Part shown: piece after piece, positions 1 through 11,874 of the stretch
Layout of the letters: every line of letters begins with the position of its first letter
How positions within the stretch are numbered: the stretch's first letter is position 1
Assembly: GCA_039980135.1 (NCBI GenBank)
Contig: JBDXCV010000013.1
Coordinates: 301,512 to 365,511, forward strand
Reading direction: 5' to 3'
DNA length: 64,000 nucleotides
Source of the DNA: Alphaproteobacteria bacterium
GTDB lineage: Bacteria; Pseudomonadota; Alphaproteobacteria; UBA6615
Made by a program: the position numbers and the translations under genes
Notes under the pieces: model-generated
Seen by the model: only the letters and a program-made list of their open reading frames with translations
What the model was told of the DNA's origin: nothing
The model's database searches: none

Positions 1-59
1 ACGCCGGATGCCACGGCGAGCGCGGCGAAGAGATAAAATGCGAGTGCCTGAATGACCAA
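1..59 (-). CDS. nuoJ: NADH-quinone oxidoreductase subunit J, 5' fragment
   Basis: Only the first 19 or so codons lie in the window; the rest continues beyond base 1. The readable N-terminus, starting at a TTG codon (59-57), is Met-Val-Ile-Gln-Ala-Leu-Ala-Phe-Tyr-Leu-Phe followed by Ala/Val residues, the usual start of this membrane subunit. A G-rich stretch sits just upstream as a possible ribosome site. The gene begins 15 bases after the nuoI stop, in the conserved complex I order, so identity is set largely by position. NuoJ is a multi-spanning subunit of the proton-pumping arm. The TTG start is the only credible start seen; no ATG lies in frame nearby. Confidence 0.8.
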   Translation of the reverse strand, partial: MVIQALAFYLFAALAVASG

Positions 60-74
60 AGTTTCGACCCCCGC

Positions 75-563
75 CTACCGGTACGGCGCGTCGGCGGCAA
101 GCGCCGTCGCGAGTTCGGATTCCCACCGGTCACCGTTCACCAGGAGCTTTTCCTTGTCGTACATCAGCTCCTCGCGGGTCTCGGTAGCGAACTCGAAGTT
201 CGGGCCTTCGACGATGGCATCCACCGGGCAGGCTTCCTGACAGAAGCCGCAATAGATGCATTTCGTCATGTCGATGTCGTAGCGGGTGGTACGCCGCGAC
301 CCATCGGTCCGCGGCTCCGCTTCGATCGTGATCGCCTGGGCCGGACAGATCGCCTCGCACAGTTTGCACGCGATGCATCGTTCCTCGCCGTTCGGGTAGC
401 GGCGCAGCGCGTGTTCACCACGGAAACGCGGGCTGATCGGCCCCTTCTCGTAGGGATAGTTGATGGTGACCTTGGGTTTGAAGAAATACTTCAGGGTCAG
501 CCACATGCCGGAGACGATCTCCAACAGGAGCAGCGAACGGGCGGTACGGTCGAGCATTGCCAT
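75..563 (-). CDS. nuoI: NADH-quinone oxidoreductase subunit I (2x[4Fe-4S] ferredoxin-like)
   Basis: The 162-residue product carries two ferredoxin motifs with cysteines at 63, 66, 69, 73 and at 102, 105, 108, 112. These bind clusters N6a and N6b, which pass electrons from the peripheral arm of complex I towards quinone. The length and the N-terminal amphipathic segment ending in [12 protein letters not shown] match alphaproteobacterial and mitochondrial (TYKY) homologues. It lies 13 bases after nuoH and 15 before nuoJ in the operon, facing the cytoplasm at the membrane interface. Confidence 0.97.
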   Translation of the reverse strand: MAMLDRTARSLLLLEIVSGMWLTLKYFFKPKVTINYPYEKGPISPRFRGEHALRRYPNGEERCIACKLCEAICPAQAITIEAEPRTDGSRRTTRYDIDMTKCIYCGFCQEACPVDAIVEGPNFEFATETREELMYDKEKLLVNGDRWESELATALAADAPYR

Positions 564-576
564 ATCGTTCCTCCTC

Positions 577-1596
577 CTAACTCACGACGCCGGGATACCA
601 GTCGAACACGACGATCGCGCCCGCGGTCACCACAACCCAGAGCAGCGAGGCCGGCAGGAAAACTTTCCAGCCCAGACGCATGAGTTGGTCATATCGATAG
701 CGCGGCAAGGTCGCGCGCACCCACAGGAACACGAACAGCATGGCCGAGACCTTGAGCGCGAACCAGACGATGCCGGGTATCCAGTTCAGAATCGCGATGT
801 CGAGCGGCGGCAGCCAGCCCCCGAGGAACAGGATGACGGTCATCCCGCTCATCATCACCATGTTCGCGTATTCGCCGAGGAAGAACAGCGCGAACGCCAT
901 CGCCGAATATTCGACGTTGTAGCCGGTCACGAGTTCGGCTTCCGCTTCCGGCAGATCGAACGGCGCGCGGTTGGTCTCTGCCAGCGCCGAGACGACGAAG
1001 ACGATGAACATCGGAAACAGCGGAATGAAGAACCAGACATCCTGCTGAGCAAGAACGATGTCGCTCAGGTTCAGCGAACCGACAGCCAGCAGCACGGTGA
1101 TGATCACGAAGCCGATCGAGACTTCATAGGACACCATCTGCGCGGCGGACCGGAGCGCCCCCAGGAACGGGTATTTCGAGTTCGACGCCCAGCCGGCCAT
1201 GATGATGCCGTAGACCCCCAGCGAGCTGATCGCGAACAGATACAGGATGCCGACATTGATGTCGGACAGGACCCAGCCGTCGGCGACCGGAATGACGGCC
1301 CAGCCGACCATCGCCAGGATGAAGGTCAGCATCGGCGCGAGCAGGAAAACCACCCGGTTTGCACCCGTCGGGATGATCAATTCCTTGGTCATCAGCTTGA
1401 GCGCGTCGGCAAAGGGCTGCAGCAGACCGAACGGCCCCACCACATTCGGTCCCATGCGCAATTGCATAAGTCCGATCACCTTGCGCTCGGCATAGGTCAG
1501 ATAGGCGACCACGATGAGCAGCGGCACGACGATGAACAGGATCTGGATGACGATCCAGAGCGTCGGCCAGGCGTATGACCACCAGAACTCAACCAT
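577..1596 (-). CDS. nuoH: NADH-quinone oxidoreductase subunit H
   Basis: This 339-residue multi-spanning protein is the complex I membrane subunit that forms much of the quinone chamber. Family hallmarks include the segment [17 protein letters not shown] near residue 45, the [16 protein letters not shown] loop after mid-protein and GYNVEYS just beyond. The start is set at the ATG at 1596, with GAGAGGA nine bases upstream, giving [13 protein letters not shown] longer reading would begin 13 codons earlier and is unlikely. The first 8 bases overlap the end of nuoG, suggesting translational coupling. Confidence 0.97.
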   Translation of the reverse strand: MVEFWWSYAWPTLWIVIQILFIVVPLLIVVAYLTYAERKVIGLMQLRMGPNVVGPFGLLQPFADALKLMTKELIIPTGANRVVFLLAPMLTFILAMVGWAVIPVADGWVLSDINVGILYLFAISSLGVYGIIMAGWASNSKYPFLGALRSAAQMVSYEVSIGFVIITVLLAVGSLNLSDIVLAQQDVWFFIPLFPMFIVFVVSALAETNRAPFDLPEAEAELVTGYNVEYSAMAFALFFLGEYANMVMMSGMTVILFLGGWLPPLDIAILNWIPGIVWFALKVSAMLFVFLWVRATLPRYRYDQLMRLGWKVFLPASLLWVVVTAGAIVVFDWYPGVVS

Positions 1597-3655
1597 CCGT
1601 GCCGGTCCTCTCGCCGTCACCGGCGACAAATTCACGCGTGCATTCGGCCATCGTCTCCGACGCCCGGCTGATCGGGTCGGTCATGTAGTAATTGGAGACC
1701 GGGCTCTCGAACGGCGCCGCATCCATCTCACCGGCAACGCCGAAGGCATCCCAGGGTGCCGCCGCGATCTGATCGACCTGATCGAAGATCGGGTTGGCCG
1801 CCGAAAGTGCGGCGCGGACATCACCGAGCGTCACATAATCCAGATTGGCGCCGATCACGCCGGACAGCGCACGAATAATGCTCCAGTCCTCGCGGGCATC
1901 ACCCGGCGGCTGGACCGCCTGACGGCCCAGCTGGACCCGGCCTTCTGTATTCACGTAGGTGCCGTTCTTCTCGGTATAGGCCACACCCGGCAGGATCACG
2001 TCGGCGCGGTGCGCACCGGCATCGCCGTGATGTCCCTGATAGACCACGAACGCGTCACCCAGGCCGGACGTATCGATTTCGTCGGCGCCCAGCAGGTAGA
2101 CCAGTTCGATGTCGCCGGCCGCGGCTCCGGCCAAGATACCCGCCACGTCGCGGCCGCCCTCGCCGGGCACGAAGCCGAGATCGAGACCGCCGACGCGCGC
2201 GGCTGCCGTGTGCAGCACGTTGAAGCCGTTCCAGTCGTCACGAACGATATTGCAGGCCTCCGCGAGTGCGCGCGCACTCGCCAGGACCGCATCGCCGTCG
2301 TCACGCGCCAGCGCGCCCATGCCGACGATCACAACCGGACGTTCGGCGCTTTTGAGGGTCTCGGCAAACGGATGGGACCCGTCTGCGATGGCTTTCAGCG
2401 TTTCCGGACCGGCACCGAGGTTCTCGCACGGATAGGTAAGGTCGATCTGCGGGCCGACCGCCGCGATGGCGGCAGCGCCCTGGAGCCAGGCCTTGCGCAG
2501 GCGCGTGTTGACCAGCGGCGCTTCCCAACGCGGGTTGGCCCCGATCAGGAGCACAGCGTCCGCCGTCTCGAGCCCGGCGATGGTCGAATTCATCAGATAG
2601 CCCGCGCGCACGTCCGTCGGGAGCTTCGCCCCATCCTGACGGCAATCCATGTTCGGCGATCCGAGCGAATCCATTAACCCCTTGAGAGAAAACATGGATT
2701 CGGCATCACACAGGTCGCCGGCGATGGCCGCGATGCGGGAGCCGTCGAGGCCCTTTATCTTCCCGGCGATAGCCTCAAACGCTTCGTCCCAGCTCGCCTC
2801 GGTGAGCTTTCCGTTTCGTCGCACATAGGGCCGGTCGAGGCGCTGACGCGCCAGCGCGTCACAGGCGTAGCGCGACTTGTCGCCGAGCCATTCCTCGTTC
2901 ACGTCCTCGTTGAGCCGCGGCAGGACGCGCAGCACTTCGGTCTGGCGCGCGTCCACGCGGATCGCCGCACCGACCGCGTCGAGCACGTCGATGGATTCGG
3001 TCTTCGACAATTCCCACGGCCGCGAGACAAACGCATATGGCTTGGATGTCAGCGCGCCGACCGGGCACAGGTCGATGACGTTCGCGCTCAATTCGGAATC
3101 GAGAGACTTCTCGAGATATGTCGTGATCTCTGCATGCTCGCCGCGGCCCAGCAGGCCGAGCTCCGGCACGCCCGCGATCTCGGTCGCGAACCGCACGCAG
3201 CGGGTACAGTGGATGCAGCGGGTCATGATCGTCTTGACCAGCGGCCCCATATGCTTGTCCTTGACCGCGCGCTTGTGCTCCTCGAAGCGCGAGCCATCAC
3301 GGCCATAGGCCATGGCCTGATCCTGCAGATCGCATTCGCCGCCCTGATCGCAGATCGGGCAATCCAGCGGATGGTTGATGAGCAGGAACTCCATCACCCC
3401 GTTGCGGGCTTTCTTGACCATCTCGCTGTCGGTCTTGATCTCCATGCCGTCCGCGACAGGCAGCGCACAGGAGGCGGCCGGCTTGGGCGGTCCGGGCGTG
3501 ACCTCGACCAGGCACATCCGGCAGTTACCGGCGACAGAGAGGCGCTCGTGGTAACAGAAACGCGGGATCTCCTTGCCGGCCATCTCGCAGGCCTGCAGCG
3601 CGGTAACACCCGCGGGAACTTCGATTTCGACGCCGTCGACGGTGACTTTGGGCAT
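1589..3655 (-). CDS. nuoG: NADH-quinone oxidoreductase subunit G (iron-sulfur, 75-kDa type)
   Basis: The 688-residue subunit belongs to the electron input module of complex I. Cluster ligands are visible at their textbook places: C34, C45, C48 and C63 for [2Fe-2S] N1b; H95, C99, C102 and C108 for N5; C147, C150, C153 and C197 for N4. The remainder is a molybdopterin-oxidoreductase-like fold without its cofactor, as in the mitochondrial 75-kDa protein. The extra cluster N7 cysteines of long E. coli-type NuoG are not evident, which fits an alphaproteobacterium. It begins 11 bases after nuoF and overlaps nuoH at its end. Confidence 0.97.
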   Translation of the reverse strand: MPKVTVDGVEIEVPAGVTALQACEMAGKEIPRFCYHERLSVAGNCRMCLVEVTPGPPKPAASCALPVADGMEIKTDSEMVKKARNGVMEFLLINHPLDCPICDQGGECDLQDQAMAYGRDGSRFEEHKRAVKDKHMGPLVKTIMTRCIHCTRCVRFATEIAGVPELGLLGRGEHAEITTYLEKSLDSELSANVIDLCPVGALTSKPYAFVSRPWELSKTESIDVLDAVGAAIRVDARQTEVLRVLPRLNEDVNEEWLGDKSRYACDALARQRLDRPYVRRNGKLTEASWDEAFEAIAGKIKGLDGSRIAAIAGDLCDAESMFSLKGLMDSLGSPNMDCRQDGAKLPTDVRAGYLMNSTIAGLETADAVLLIGANPRWEAPLVNTRLRKAWLQGAAAIAAVGPQIDLTYPCENLGAGPETLKAIADGSHPFAETLKSAERPVVIVGMGALARDDGDAVLASARALAEACNIVRDDWNGFNVLHTAAARVGGLDLGFVPGEGGRDVAGILAGAAAGDIELVYLLGADEIDTSGLGDAFVVYQGHHGDAGAHRADVILPGVAYTEKNGTYVNTEGRVQLGRQAVQPPGDAREDWSIIRALSGVIGANLDYVTLGDVRAALSAANPIFDQVDQIAAAPWDAFGVAGEMDAAPFESPVSNYYMTDPISRASETMAECTREFVAGDGERTGTDG

Positions 3656-3666
3656 CTATCCGCTCC

Positions 3667-4968
3667 CTATTCCGCGGCCTGAGCGGGCGCGCTGCCCGTC
3701 TTGCGTTCGAGAATTCGGCGCTCCAGCTCCGGTCGGAAGTGCCGGATCAAGCCCTGGACGGGCCACACGCCGCCGTCGGCGAGCGCACAAATCGTGTGCC
3801 CTTCGATCTGCTTGGTGACTTCCCAGAGCATGTCGATTTCCTCGATCTCGGCGTCGCCGGTCACCAGCCGTTGCATGACCCGATACACCCAGCCCATGCC
3901 CTCGCGGCACGGCGTACACTGGCCACAGCTTTCGTGGCGGTAGAAATGGCTCAGTCGCGCGATGGCCTCGACCATGTCGGCTGATTTGTCGATGACAATC
4001 ACCGCGGCGGTCCCCAGCCCGGTGCTGTGCTCGCGCAGGGAATCGAAATCCATCAGCACGTTGTCGCAGATGTTCTTCGACAGACACGGCGTCGACGATC
4101 CGCCCGGGATCACGGCCTGCAGATTGTCCCAGCCGCCGCGCACGCCGCCGGCATGCTTCTCGATGAGCTCCTTCAGGGGAATGCTCATCTCTTCTTCGAC
4201 ATTGCACGGATTGTTCACATGGCCCGAGATCGAGAAGATCTTGGTGCCGGTGTTGTTCTCGCGACCGAAGCCGGCGAACCAGGACGGCCCGCGGCGCAGA
4301 ATGGTCGGCGCCACCGCGATGGTCTCGACATTGTTGACCGTGGTCGGGCAACCATACAGGCCACAGGCGGCGGGGAATGGCGGCTTGAGCCGCGGCTGCC
4401 CCTTCTTGCCTTCGAGGCTTTCGAGCAGCGCGGTCTCTTCGCCGCAGATATACGCACCTGCACCCCGGTGCAGATAGACATCGAAGTCCCAGCCCGAGCC
4501 GCACGCGTTGGGACCGATCAAACCGGCATCATAGGCCTCGTCGATGGCCTGCTGCAGATGGGAGGCTTCGGAATAGAACTCGCCGCGCACATAGATGTAG
4601 GCCGCGTTCGCCCCCATCGCGAAGCCGGCGACCAGGCAACCCTCGACCAGCGTGTGCGGATCGTAACGCAGGATCTCACGGTCCTTGCAGGTACCGGGCT
4701 CGGATTCGTCGGCGTTGACCACCAGATAATGCGGGCGTCCGTCGCGGCGCTCTTCGGGCGGCATGAACGACCATTTCACGCCCGTCGGGAAGCCGGCGCC
4801 GCCGCGACCGCGCAGGCCGGATTCCTTCATTTCGTTGACCAGGGTCTCCCGGCCGCGCTCGATCAGCGCCTTGGTGTTGTCCCAGATGCCCCGGCGCTTC
4901 GCGCCCTCGAGGCGCCAGTCATCCTGGCCATACAGGTTCTGGAAGATACGATCCTTGTCCTGCAGCAT
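3667..4968 (-). CDS. nuoF: NADH-quinone oxidoreductase subunit F (NADH/FMN site)
   Basis: This 433-residue peripheral subunit oxidises NADH. The glycine-rich FMN/NADH segment [10 protein letters not shown] lies at residues 54-63, a second nucleotide motif [13 protein letters not shown] follows near residue 180, and the [4Fe-4S] N3 ligands sit in [12 protein letters not shown] plus a later cysteine in HTICALADG. The start is the ATG at 4968, giving MLQDKDRIF; the open frame runs 110 codons further upstream through nuoE but does not resemble the family. The nuoE stop and this start share one base (TGATG), a coupled junction. Confidence 0.97.
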   Translation of the reverse strand: MLQDKDRIFQNLYGQDDWRLEGAKRRGIWDNTKALIERGRETLVNEMKESGLRGRGGAGFPTGVKWSFMPPEERRDGRPHYLVVNADESEPGTCKDREILRYDPHTLVEGCLVAGFAMGANAAYIYVRGEFYSEASHLQQAIDEAYDAGLIGPNACGSGWDFDVYLHRGAGAYICGEETALLESLEGKKGQPRLKPPFPAACGLYGCPTTVNNVETIAVAPTILRRGPSWFAGFGRENNTGTKIFSISGHVNNPCNVEEEMSIPLKELIEKHAGGVRGGWDNLQAVIPGGSSTPCLSKNICDNVLMDFDSLREHSTGLGTAAVIVIDKSADMVEAIARLSHFYRHESCGQCTPCREGMGWVYRVMQRLVTGDAEIEEIDMLWEVTKQIEGHTICALADGGVWPVQGLIRHFRPELERRILERKTGSAPAQAAE

Positions 4969-5558
4969 CACGCACCCTCCACGGCAGAGGGCGCCACGAG
5001 AGACGTCAGGCCACCCGTCGGTTCCGAACCGGCACGGCCGGACTGAGACCCGGCTTCCGGCGTTTCGCCGCGTTTCAGCGCCTCGAGAACCGCCTTGAAG
5101 CTCTCGGCGGTCAGGTCTTCGTAATATTCGTCGTTGATCTGGACCATGGGGGCGTTGCAACACGCGCCGAGGCACTCGACCTCGACCACGGTGAACGCGC
5201 CGTCGTCGCTGGTCTCGCCGAGGCCACATCCCGTGACATCCTTGGCCACCGCGCGCAGGTCGTCGGAGCCGCGCAACCAGCACGGTGTCGTGCGGCACAG
5301 CTGGACAAAATTCCTGCCGACCGGCTCAAGGTTGAACATCGAGTAGAAGCTCGCGACCTCGAGCACGCGGATTTTCGGCATATCGAGATAGGACGCGACA
5401 TATTCGAGCGCCTCGGTCGGAAGCCACCCGCCGGCCTGCCGCTGGGCAAGATCAAGCAACGGAATCACCGCGCTTTGCTGGCGGCCATCGGGATAGCGCG
5501 CGACGATCGTCTCCGCACGGGCACGATAGGTCTCGTCGAAAGTAAAAGCGTCGCTCAT
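4968..5558 (-). CDS. nuoE: NADH-quinone oxidoreductase subunit E ([2Fe-2S], 24-kDa type)
   Basis: The 196-residue thioredoxin-fold subunit holds cluster N1a with ligands C88, C93, C129 and C133 (motifs CRTTPC and CLGACC). It partners NuoF in NADH oxidation. The start ATG at 5558 overlaps the nuoD stop by four bases (ATGA). The last 30 or so residues (after [10 protein letters not shown]) are Ser/Gly/Ala-rich and end in [10 protein letters not shown], a low-complexity tail not shared by the core family. That tail may derive from a small repeat element, but this is only an impression. Confidence 0.96.
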   Translation of the reverse strand: MSDAFTFDETYRARAETIVARYPDGRQQSAVIPLLDLAQRQAGGWLPTEALEYVASYLDMPKIRVLEVASFYSMFNLEPVGRNFVQLCRTTPCWLRGSDDLRAVAKDVTGCGLGETSDDGAFTVVEVECLGACCNAPMVQINDEYYEDLTAESFKAVLEALKRGETPEAGSQSGRAGSEPTGGLTSLVAPSAVEGA

Positions 5559-6733
5559 CGGTCGACCTCTCCGAACACGATATCGAGGCTGCCGATCACC
5601 GCCGGCACATCGGCCAGCATATGCCCCTTGGTCAGGGCCTCGACGGCCTGCATGAAGGCAAATCCCGGCGCGCGAATTTTGCAGCGGTAGGGCTTGTTGC
5701 TGCCGTCGGCCACGAGATAGACGCCGAACTCGCCCTTGGGTGCCTCGACGGCCGTGTAGGTCTCGCCGGCCGGCACGTGGTAGCCCTCGGTGTAGAGCTT
5801 GAAGTGATGGATCAGCGCTTCCATCGAATGCTTCATCTCGCCGCGCCGCGGCGGGGTGAGCTTGTGGTTCTGGGTCATCACCGGGCCATCGGGCATCTCG
5901 TCGAGACACTGCTTGATGATCCGCAGGCTCTGGCGCATTTCCTCGACGCGCACGAGATAACGCGCGTAACAGTCGCCGGTCTTGCCGACGGGCACGTCGA
6001 ATTCCATCCGGTCATACACGTCATAGGGCTGGGACTTGCGCAGATCCCAGGCCACGCCGCTGGCGCGCAGGGTCGGGCCGGTCATGCCCCAGTCCATCGC
6101 TTCTTCGGGTGAGAACACGCCGATGTCGACGGTGCGCTGCTTGAAGATGCGGTTCTCGGTGAGCAGGCTTTCCATGTCGTCAATGAACTTCGGATAGCTC
6201 TCGCAAAACGCATAGATATCCTCGACGAGCCCCGCCGGCAGGTCCTGATGCACCCCGCCCGGGCGGAAATACGCCGCATGCAGACGCGCACCCGACACCC
6301 GTTCGTAGAATTCCATCATCCGCTCGCGTTCCTCGAAACCCCACAGAAGCGGCGTCATAGCCCCGACATCGAGCGCGTAGGTCGTCAGGTTCATGATGTG
6401 GTTGAGGATGCGGGTGATCTCGGAAAACAGCACCCGGATATACTGGCCGCGCGCGGGCACGTCGATGCCAAGCAACTTCTCGACCGCCAGCGCGTAGGTA
6501 TGTTCCTGACACATCGGCGACACGTAATCGAGACGATCGAAATACGGGACGGCCTGCAGGTAGGTCTTGTACTCGATCAGCTTCTCGGTGCCCCGGTGGA
6601 GCAGGCCGATATGCGGGTCGGCGCGCTCGACGACCTCGCCGTCCATTTCGAGGACAAGCCGCAGCACACCATGGGCCGCGGGATGCTGCGGCCCGAAATT
6701 GAGGGTCATATTCTTGATCGCGACTTCGGACAT
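5555..6733 (-). CDS. nuoD: NADH-quinone oxidoreductase subunit D (49-kDa type)
   Basis: This 392-residue separate NuoD lines the quinone-binding site at the base of the peripheral arm. The N-terminus carries [18 protein letters not shown] with the conserved HPAAHG, followed by [14 protein letters not shown] and [12 protein letters not shown]; the C-terminus ends [12 protein letters not shown] as in the family. The start ATG at 6733 shares a base with the nuoC stop (TAATG), and the stop overlaps the nuoE start. NuoC and NuoD are separate proteins here, not fused as in E. coli. Confidence 0.97.
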   Translation of the reverse strand: MSEVAIKNMTLNFGPQHPAAHGVLRLVLEMDGEVVERADPHIGLLHRGTEKLIEYKTYLQAVPYFDRLDYVSPMCQEHTYALAVEKLLGIDVPARGQYIRVLFSEITRILNHIMNLTTYALDVGAMTPLLWGFEERERMMEFYERVSGARLHAAYFRPGGVHQDLPAGLVEDIYAFCESYPKFIDDMESLLTENRIFKQRTVDIGVFSPEEAMDWGMTGPTLRASGVAWDLRKSQPYDVYDRMEFDVPVGKTGDCYARYLVRVEEMRQSLRIIKQCLDEMPDGPVMTQNHKLTPPRRGEMKHSMEALIHHFKLYTEGYHVPAGETYTAVEAPKGEFGVYLVADGSNKPYRCKIRAPGFAFMQAVEALTKGHMLADVPAVIGSLDIVFGEVDR

Positions 6734-7362
6734 TAGGTGCTCTCGGCCCCCTCTTCCTCGTCTTCGCTTGCCTTCTCGTCGCCGGGGAGAATCTCGTTCA
6801 TGCCCTCCCAGGGGCTGAGGAAATCGAAACTGCGGAAATCCTGGGTCAGCTTGACCGGGTCGTAGACAACACGCTTCTGCGTTTCGTCGTACCGCACCTC
6901 GACCCGCCCGGTCAGCGGGAAGTCCTTGCGCATCGGATGGCCTTCGAAACCGTAGTCGGTGAGGATCCGGCGCAGGTCGGGATGATCGGCGAAATAGATG
7001 CCGTACATGTCCCAGGTCTCGCGCTCGCACCAACCGGCAGCGCTGTAGACCGTCGTCGCGGTCGGGACCGGTTCGTCCTCGCCAACACTCAGCTTCACCC
7101 GCACGCGCTGGTTCTGGCTCATCGACAACAAAGTATAGACGACGTCGAAACGTGCCTCGCGCTCGGGATAGTCGGCACCGCAAAGATCGATCAGCACCTT
7201 GAACAGGCAGGTGCTGTCGTCGCGCAGGAAGGTCAGCACCCGGGTGATCGATGCCGGGCGGACCGTGACCATAAGCTCGCCGACGGCGACCTCGGTGCCG
7301 ATCACATCCTGCGGCAACGCGGCGGCGATATAATCGCCGAGATCTATGAGTGCTTCGTCCAT
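6733..7362 (-). CDS. nuoC: NADH-quinone oxidoreductase subunit C (30-kDa type)
   Basis: The 209-residue peripheral-arm subunit supports NuoB and NuoD. Family signatures are [13 protein letters not shown] in the middle and the C-terminal WYERET-like run, here [12 protein letters not shown], then [20 protein letters not shown] and LRKDFPL-like MRKDFPLTG. The tail is acidic ([14 protein letters not shown]). The start ATG at 7362 is 34 bases after the nuoB stop, the widest gap inside this stretch of the operon. Confidence 0.97.
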   Translation of the reverse strand: MDEALIDLGDYIAAALPQDVIGTEVAVGELMVTVRPASITRVLTFLRDDSTCLFKVLIDLCGADYPEREARFDVVYTLLSMSQNQRVRVKLSVGEDEPVPTATTVYSAAGWCERETWDMYGIYFADHPDLRRILTDYGFEGHPMRKDFPLTGRVEVRYDETQKRVVYDPVKLTQDFRSFDFLSPWEGMNEILPGDEKASEDEEEGAEST

Positions 7363-7396
7363 ACCGGTGTCCGTAATGCCTTGCTCGGGGCCCGAT

Positions 7397-7945
7397 CTAG
7401 CGCGCGATGGTGCCGGTGCGTCGGATCTTCCGCTGCAACTGCATGATGCCGTAAAGCAGCGCTTCTGCCGTGGGCGGACAGCCGGGCACGTAGATATCGA
7501 CGGGAACGATCCGGTCGCATCCGCGCACGACCGAATAGGAATAGTGGTAATAGCCCCCGCCGTTGGCGCAGGAGCCCATGGAGATCACCCAGCGTGGCTC
7601 GGGCATCTGGTCGTAAACCTTGCGCAGGGCCGGGGCCATCTTGTTGGTCAGCGTACCCGCGACGATCATCACATCCGACTGACGGGGGCTCGGCCGAAAC
7701 AAGAAGCCAAAGCGGTCCATGTCGTAGCGCGATGCGGCGGTATGCATCATCTCGACCGCACAACAGGCCAGCCCGAAGGTCATCGGCCAGAGCGAGCCCG
7801 TGCGGGCCCAGTTCACCAGCTTGTCGGCATTGGCCAGCACGAAGCCCTTGTCGGCCAGTTCCGCGGAAACGGCCTGGATCGCCGCATCCTGATCGGGACC
7901 TGGCTGGAAAACGGTCTCGGCGGGGTCGCGAACGGTTATTCCCAT
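7397..7945 (-). CDS. nuoB: NADH-quinone oxidoreductase subunit B (cluster N2)
   Basis: This 182-residue subunit binds the terminal [4Fe-4S] cluster N2 that reduces quinone. Ligands are the adjacent pair C61-C62 ([10 protein letters not shown]), C126 (GSCANGGG) and C156 (GCPPT). I place the start at the ATG at 7945 (MGITVRDP), which has AAGGAG seven bases upstream; a start at 7966 would add seven residues with no such site. With this start the gene overlaps the end of nuoA by 10 bases. Confidence 0.97.
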   Translation of the reverse strand: MGITVRDPAETVFQPGPDQDAAIQAVSAELADKGFVLANADKLVNWARTGSLWPMTFGLACCAVEMMHTAASRYDMDRFGFLFRPSPRQSDVMIVAGTLTNKMAPALRKVYDQMPEPRWVISMGSCANGGGYYHYSYSVVRGCDRIVPVDIYVPGCPPTAEALLYGIMQLQRKIRRTGTIAR

Positions 7946-8301
7946 TCGAGCGCTCCTTTGCGCCATTCGTAAACAAATCCGACCGTCAGGATTCCCAGGA
8001 ACACGATCATCGACCAGAAGCCGAACTCACCGATGTCCGAGAGCGTGATGGCCCAGGGGAAGAGAAAAGCGACCTCAAGATCGAAAATGATGAACAGGAT
8101 CGCCACCAGATAGAAACGCACATCGAATTTCATGCGCGCGTCATCGAAGGCATCGAAGCCACATTCGTAGGCGGAGTTTTTTTCCGGGTCCGGCTTGCGG
8201 GCCCCGACAATGACGGACGCCATCACCATCAGACCCGACAGGCCGACGGCCAAGCCGAGAAAGATCAAAATCGGCAGGTACTCGAGGAGGAGTTCTTCCA
8301 T
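7936..8301 (-). CDS. nuoA: NADH-quinone oxidoreductase subunit A
   Basis: First gene of the complex I operon. The 121-residue product has three hydrophobic segments, with [23 protein letters not shown] between the first two, where the loop cysteine and acidic residues are typical of the family. The start is set at the ATG at 8301 ([10 protein letters not shown]); a TTG two codons earlier is possible. An AGG lies eight bases upstream. The promoter must lie between 8302 and about 8510, but no box there is clear enough to mark. Confidence 0.95.
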   Translation of the reverse strand: MEELLLEYLPILIFLGLAVGLSGLMVMASVIVGARKPDPEKNSAYECGFDAFDDARMKFDVRFYLVAILFIIFDLEVAFLFPWAITLSDIGEFGFWSMIVFLGILTVGFVYEWRKGALEWE

Positions 8302-8510
8302 CGACAACGCCTAGGTTTTGGCCTTCGTGACAGCGCGTTGCCCGATCCTGATCGGACCCGGATCGCATGTCCGAAAACCCCGGATCAAGCGGGTTCAGCC
8401 ATACACCAGCGCGAACGCCCGTGCAAGACTGCGGGCGCCCGCGTGAGGCGTTGTGGCGCATGTCTTTTCACTTGTTTGCCCGGGCGTGTGCTGGCACCCG
8501 ATTCGAATGC

Positions 8511-8534
8511 AAAACGGGACCCTCGCAGGTCCCG
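8511..8534 (-). terminator. Rho-independent terminator after tRNA-Asp
   Basis: On the minus strand CGGGACC and GGTCCCG form a 7-bp perfect stem (8515-8521 with 8528-8534) around a 6-base loop and are followed by TTTT. It sits 27 bases past the 3' end of the tRNA-Asp gene, so it most likely ends that transcript before the nuo operon promoter. Confidence 0.8.
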
Positions 8535-8560
8535 GCGCAAATCATCGGCATGGGGCTTAG

Positions 8561-8637
<77 letters not shown>

Positions 8638-8703
8638 AAGCCGAGGGCGGATGTACTGCCGCACCCCCCTGATGTCAAGCGGAGGGGGCACGATTCCGTG
8701 CCT

Positions 8704-9651
<948 letters not shown>

Positions 9652-9762
9652 GCTTGTCTCTCTGGTGAACGGTTGCGCCGATGGGCAACCGGGCGGATGA
9701 TACAGAAAACACCGGTCGCCAAACAATCGGGACGACGGCAGATCGGGTCACGGAGGTACACC

Positions 9763-10491
9763 ATGTCCAGCACTGCCGAGAATACCGCCGAACCATTCGT
9801 CGAGGATCTCAAGCACGAACTCGTGGACGGCTATCACATGCTCGGGCATGCCGGACTGGGACTGGGCCTCCTGGCGCACCTGACGGCACGCGCGCCCGGC
9901 GGCGACACATTCTGGACATACCAGCTCGGCAAGAGCGTCGAAGAGGTTACCTATGACGATCTTCGCGAAGTGGATTTCGAGCTGAACCTCCAGAGCGCCG
10001 ACGGCGTGGTTAATCCGACGCTGCGCATCCACGGCATGGTCTATGCCGCGCGGCCCGACATCATGTGCATCGCCCATCACCATGGCGACAACTGTGTGGC
10101 CATGGGCGCGATCGGCGCGAACCTGCAAACATTCGACAGGAACGCTGCGCGTTTCCACAACGACATCGACATCATCGAGGATTACGACAACGCCCACGAG
10201 ATCGCCGAACAGGGTGACGCCATTGTCGCCAAACTGGACGGCAAACGGGCCCTGATCCTGCAGTATCACGGGGTTCTGATCGGGGGGCGGTCGATACGCG
10301 ACACGGTCATCTCGACCATCGAGCTTGAACGGTCGATGGGTGTACAGCTCAAGGCGATGGCGGCCGGGACCGTGCAGACCATGCGCGAGGGCGAGATCGA
10401 CAACGCCAGGGACTTCCTGACCTCCGATCTGTTCATCGACGGCACCTGGGACTATCGCAAGCGGGTGATGGCCCGGGACAACGCCGGCTGA
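9763..10491 (+). CDS. Class II aldolase/adducin-family protein
   Basis: The 242-residue product shows family marks: NPTLRIHGMVYAARPDIMCIAHHH gives the paired metal-binding histidines, a further histidine lies in LQYHGVLIGG, and glutamate is in the ELERSM helix. Members are zinc-dependent aldolases, epimerases, dehydratases or decarboxylases of sugar phosphates and related acids, or have unknown roles. The start ATG at 9763 has GGAGG seven bases upstream; the longer open frame upstream overlaps the opposite-strand esterase and is not used. The LLM flavoprotein follows 65 bases later in the same direction. Confidence 0.88.
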   Translation: MSSTAENTAEPFVEDLKHELVDGYHMLGHAGLGLGLLAHLTARAPGGDTFWTYQLGKSVEEVTYDDLREVDFELNLQSADGVVNPTLRIHGMVYAARPDIMCIAHHHGDNCVAMGAIGANLQTFDRNAARFHNDIDIIEDYDNAHEIAEQGDAIVAKLDGKRALILQYHGVLIGGRSIRDTVISTIELERSMGVQLKAMAAGTVQTMREGEIDNARDFLTSDLFIDGTWDYRKRVMARDNAG

Positions 10492-10556
10492 CTATCCAGC
10501 GGCCGGGGTCAATGGCAGAGTAGATACACGATCAAAACTTCCGAGGGGGACATGTC

Positions 10557-11792
10557 ATGGGAACGCCGAAAGTCATTGTGCAGCTCTATCCGGTAATCCC
10601 GGCCGACGACGAACATGACCGCCGTGCCAAGCGTCCCATCGGTCGCGACGCGGGGCTTTACAACAAGATCGTCCACGAATGGACGGACATCCTCAAGGCC
10701 GCCGACGAGATGGGCGTGTGGGGCATGTCCACGATCGAACATCACCTCCATTCCGAAGGGTATGAGGTCGGCCCGAACCCGGGCGTGATGAACGCCCATT
10801 GGGCGGCACACGCCAGGAATATCCATGTCGGCGCATTCGGCTATGTGATGGCCACACACGACCCGATCCGCGTGGCCGAAGAAACGGCGATCATCGATCA
10901 CCTGACCAACGGCAAATATTTCGTCGGGTTTGCCCGCGGCTACCAGTCGCGCTGGGCAAACATCCTGGGCCAGGCCAACGACGCCGTCGCCACGGTGTCG
11001 GATGGCAGCTCAAACGACACCAAGAATCGCGAAATCTTCGAGGAACGTGTCCAGATGGTGCTGGATTGCTGGACCCAGGATTCGGTCGAGCTGAATGGCA
11101 AATTCTACCAGGCCCCCTACCCCCACGATACGGGCATCGCAGACTATGAGGGCTACGAGATCGCGCGTGAGGCCGGTGCGGAAGGTGAGATCGACGAAGA
11201 TGGCGTGCTGCGCCGTATCTCCGTCGTGCCGAAACCGCTGCAACAACCCCACCCCCCGGTATTCTGCGCCGTGGCCCGCTCGCGGGCGACGATCGAGTTC
11301 GCGGCCAAACATGGTTTCCGGCCGAGTTACTTCAACCCGACCGACGGTGTGGTCGAACTCGCGAACGTGTATGTCGAGGAAGCCGCCAAACATGGACGCC
11401 AGGTCCAGTTCGGCCAGATGCAGAACATCGTGCGTCACACCCGGATCGGCAAATCCGCGGAGGATTTCGACCGCAAGCTGCGGGCCTATGATCTGGATAT
11501 CTTCAAGAATTTCTACTCGGTCTTCGGCAACCACAATGTGGAGCCGGTCAACAACGATGCCGAGGCCGCCTTCCGCGCCATGAAGGACCACAAGTTCTTC
11601 CTCGGCGGCACCATCGACGACGCCATCGCCGACTGGAAGGATATCTATTCGCGCGTCCCGTGCGAATACATCACGCTGATCTGGCACTGGGCGCAGCAGC
11701 CCAAGGACGAGGTGCTCGAAGAGTTGCAACTCTTCATGGAGAAGGTTGTGCCGGAACTCGAGACACCCGACTTCGCCGTCGCTGCAGAGTAG
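10557..11792 (+). CDS. LLM-class flavin-dependent oxidoreductase (luciferase-like)
   Basis: The 411-residue protein resembles bacterial luciferase-like monooxygenases: EHHLHSEGYEVGPNPGV near the N-terminus, then GAFGYVMATHDPIRVAEE, and LTNGKYFVGFARGYQ carrying the FARG-type family signature. Members use reduced FMN or F420 and often oxidise small organic substrates; which cofactor and substrate apply here is not decidable. The ATG at 10557 has a GAGGGGGA ribosome site. It may be co-transcribed with the aldolase-like gene upstream, since the gap is 65 bases and no terminator is visible. Confidence 0.9.
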   Translation: MGTPKVIVQLYPVIPADDEHDRRAKRPIGRDAGLYNKIVHEWTDILKAADEMGVWGMSTIEHHLHSEGYEVGPNPGVMNAHWAAHARNIHVGAFGYVMATHDPIRVAEETAIIDHLTNGKYFVGFARGYQSRWANILGQANDAVATVSDGSSNDTKNREIFEERVQMVLDCWTQDSVELNGKFYQAPYPHDTGIADYEGYEIAREAGAEGEIDEDGVLRRISVVPKPLQQPHPPVFCAVARSRATIEFAAKHGFRPSYFNPTDGVVELANVYVEEAAKHGRQVQFGQMQNIVRHTRIGKSAEDFDRKLRAYDLDIFKNFYSVFGNHNVEPVNNDAEAAFRAMKDHKFFLGGTIDDAIADWKDIYSRVPCEYITLIWHWAQQPKDEVLEELQLFMEKVVPELETPDFAVAAE

Positions 11793-11807
11793 TAAAGGTT
11801 CCGCACC

Positions 11808-11832
11808 ACATCCTTCGACAAGCGCAGGATCT
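11808..11832. repeat. REP-like short palindrome remnant
   Basis: The segment ATCCTTCGACAAGCGCAGGAT (11810-11830) forms ATCCT/AGGAT around a 11-base centre and closely resembles the widespread proteobacterial repetitive extragenic palindrome that begins ATCCTTCGACAAGCTCAGGAT. It lies between the convergent LLM and OsmC genes, the usual location for such elements. Only one copy is seen here, so calling it a repeat depends on other copies in the genome. Confidence 0.5.
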
Positions 11833-11874
11833 GGCAGCCCGAACAAGGCTCCCGTCGAAGCGCGGGCGCCGCCC

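Noticed and set aside
460..2677. Two long plus-strand open frames over nuoH/nuoG
   Set aside because: Antisense to clear complex I subunits with complete iron-sulfur ligands; the translations are low-complexity Arg/Gln/His-rich.
3656..4504. Frameshift or second gene inside nuoF
   Set aside because: The alternate frame is an out-of-frame shadow; nuoF reads cleanly from 4968 to 3667 with all motifs.
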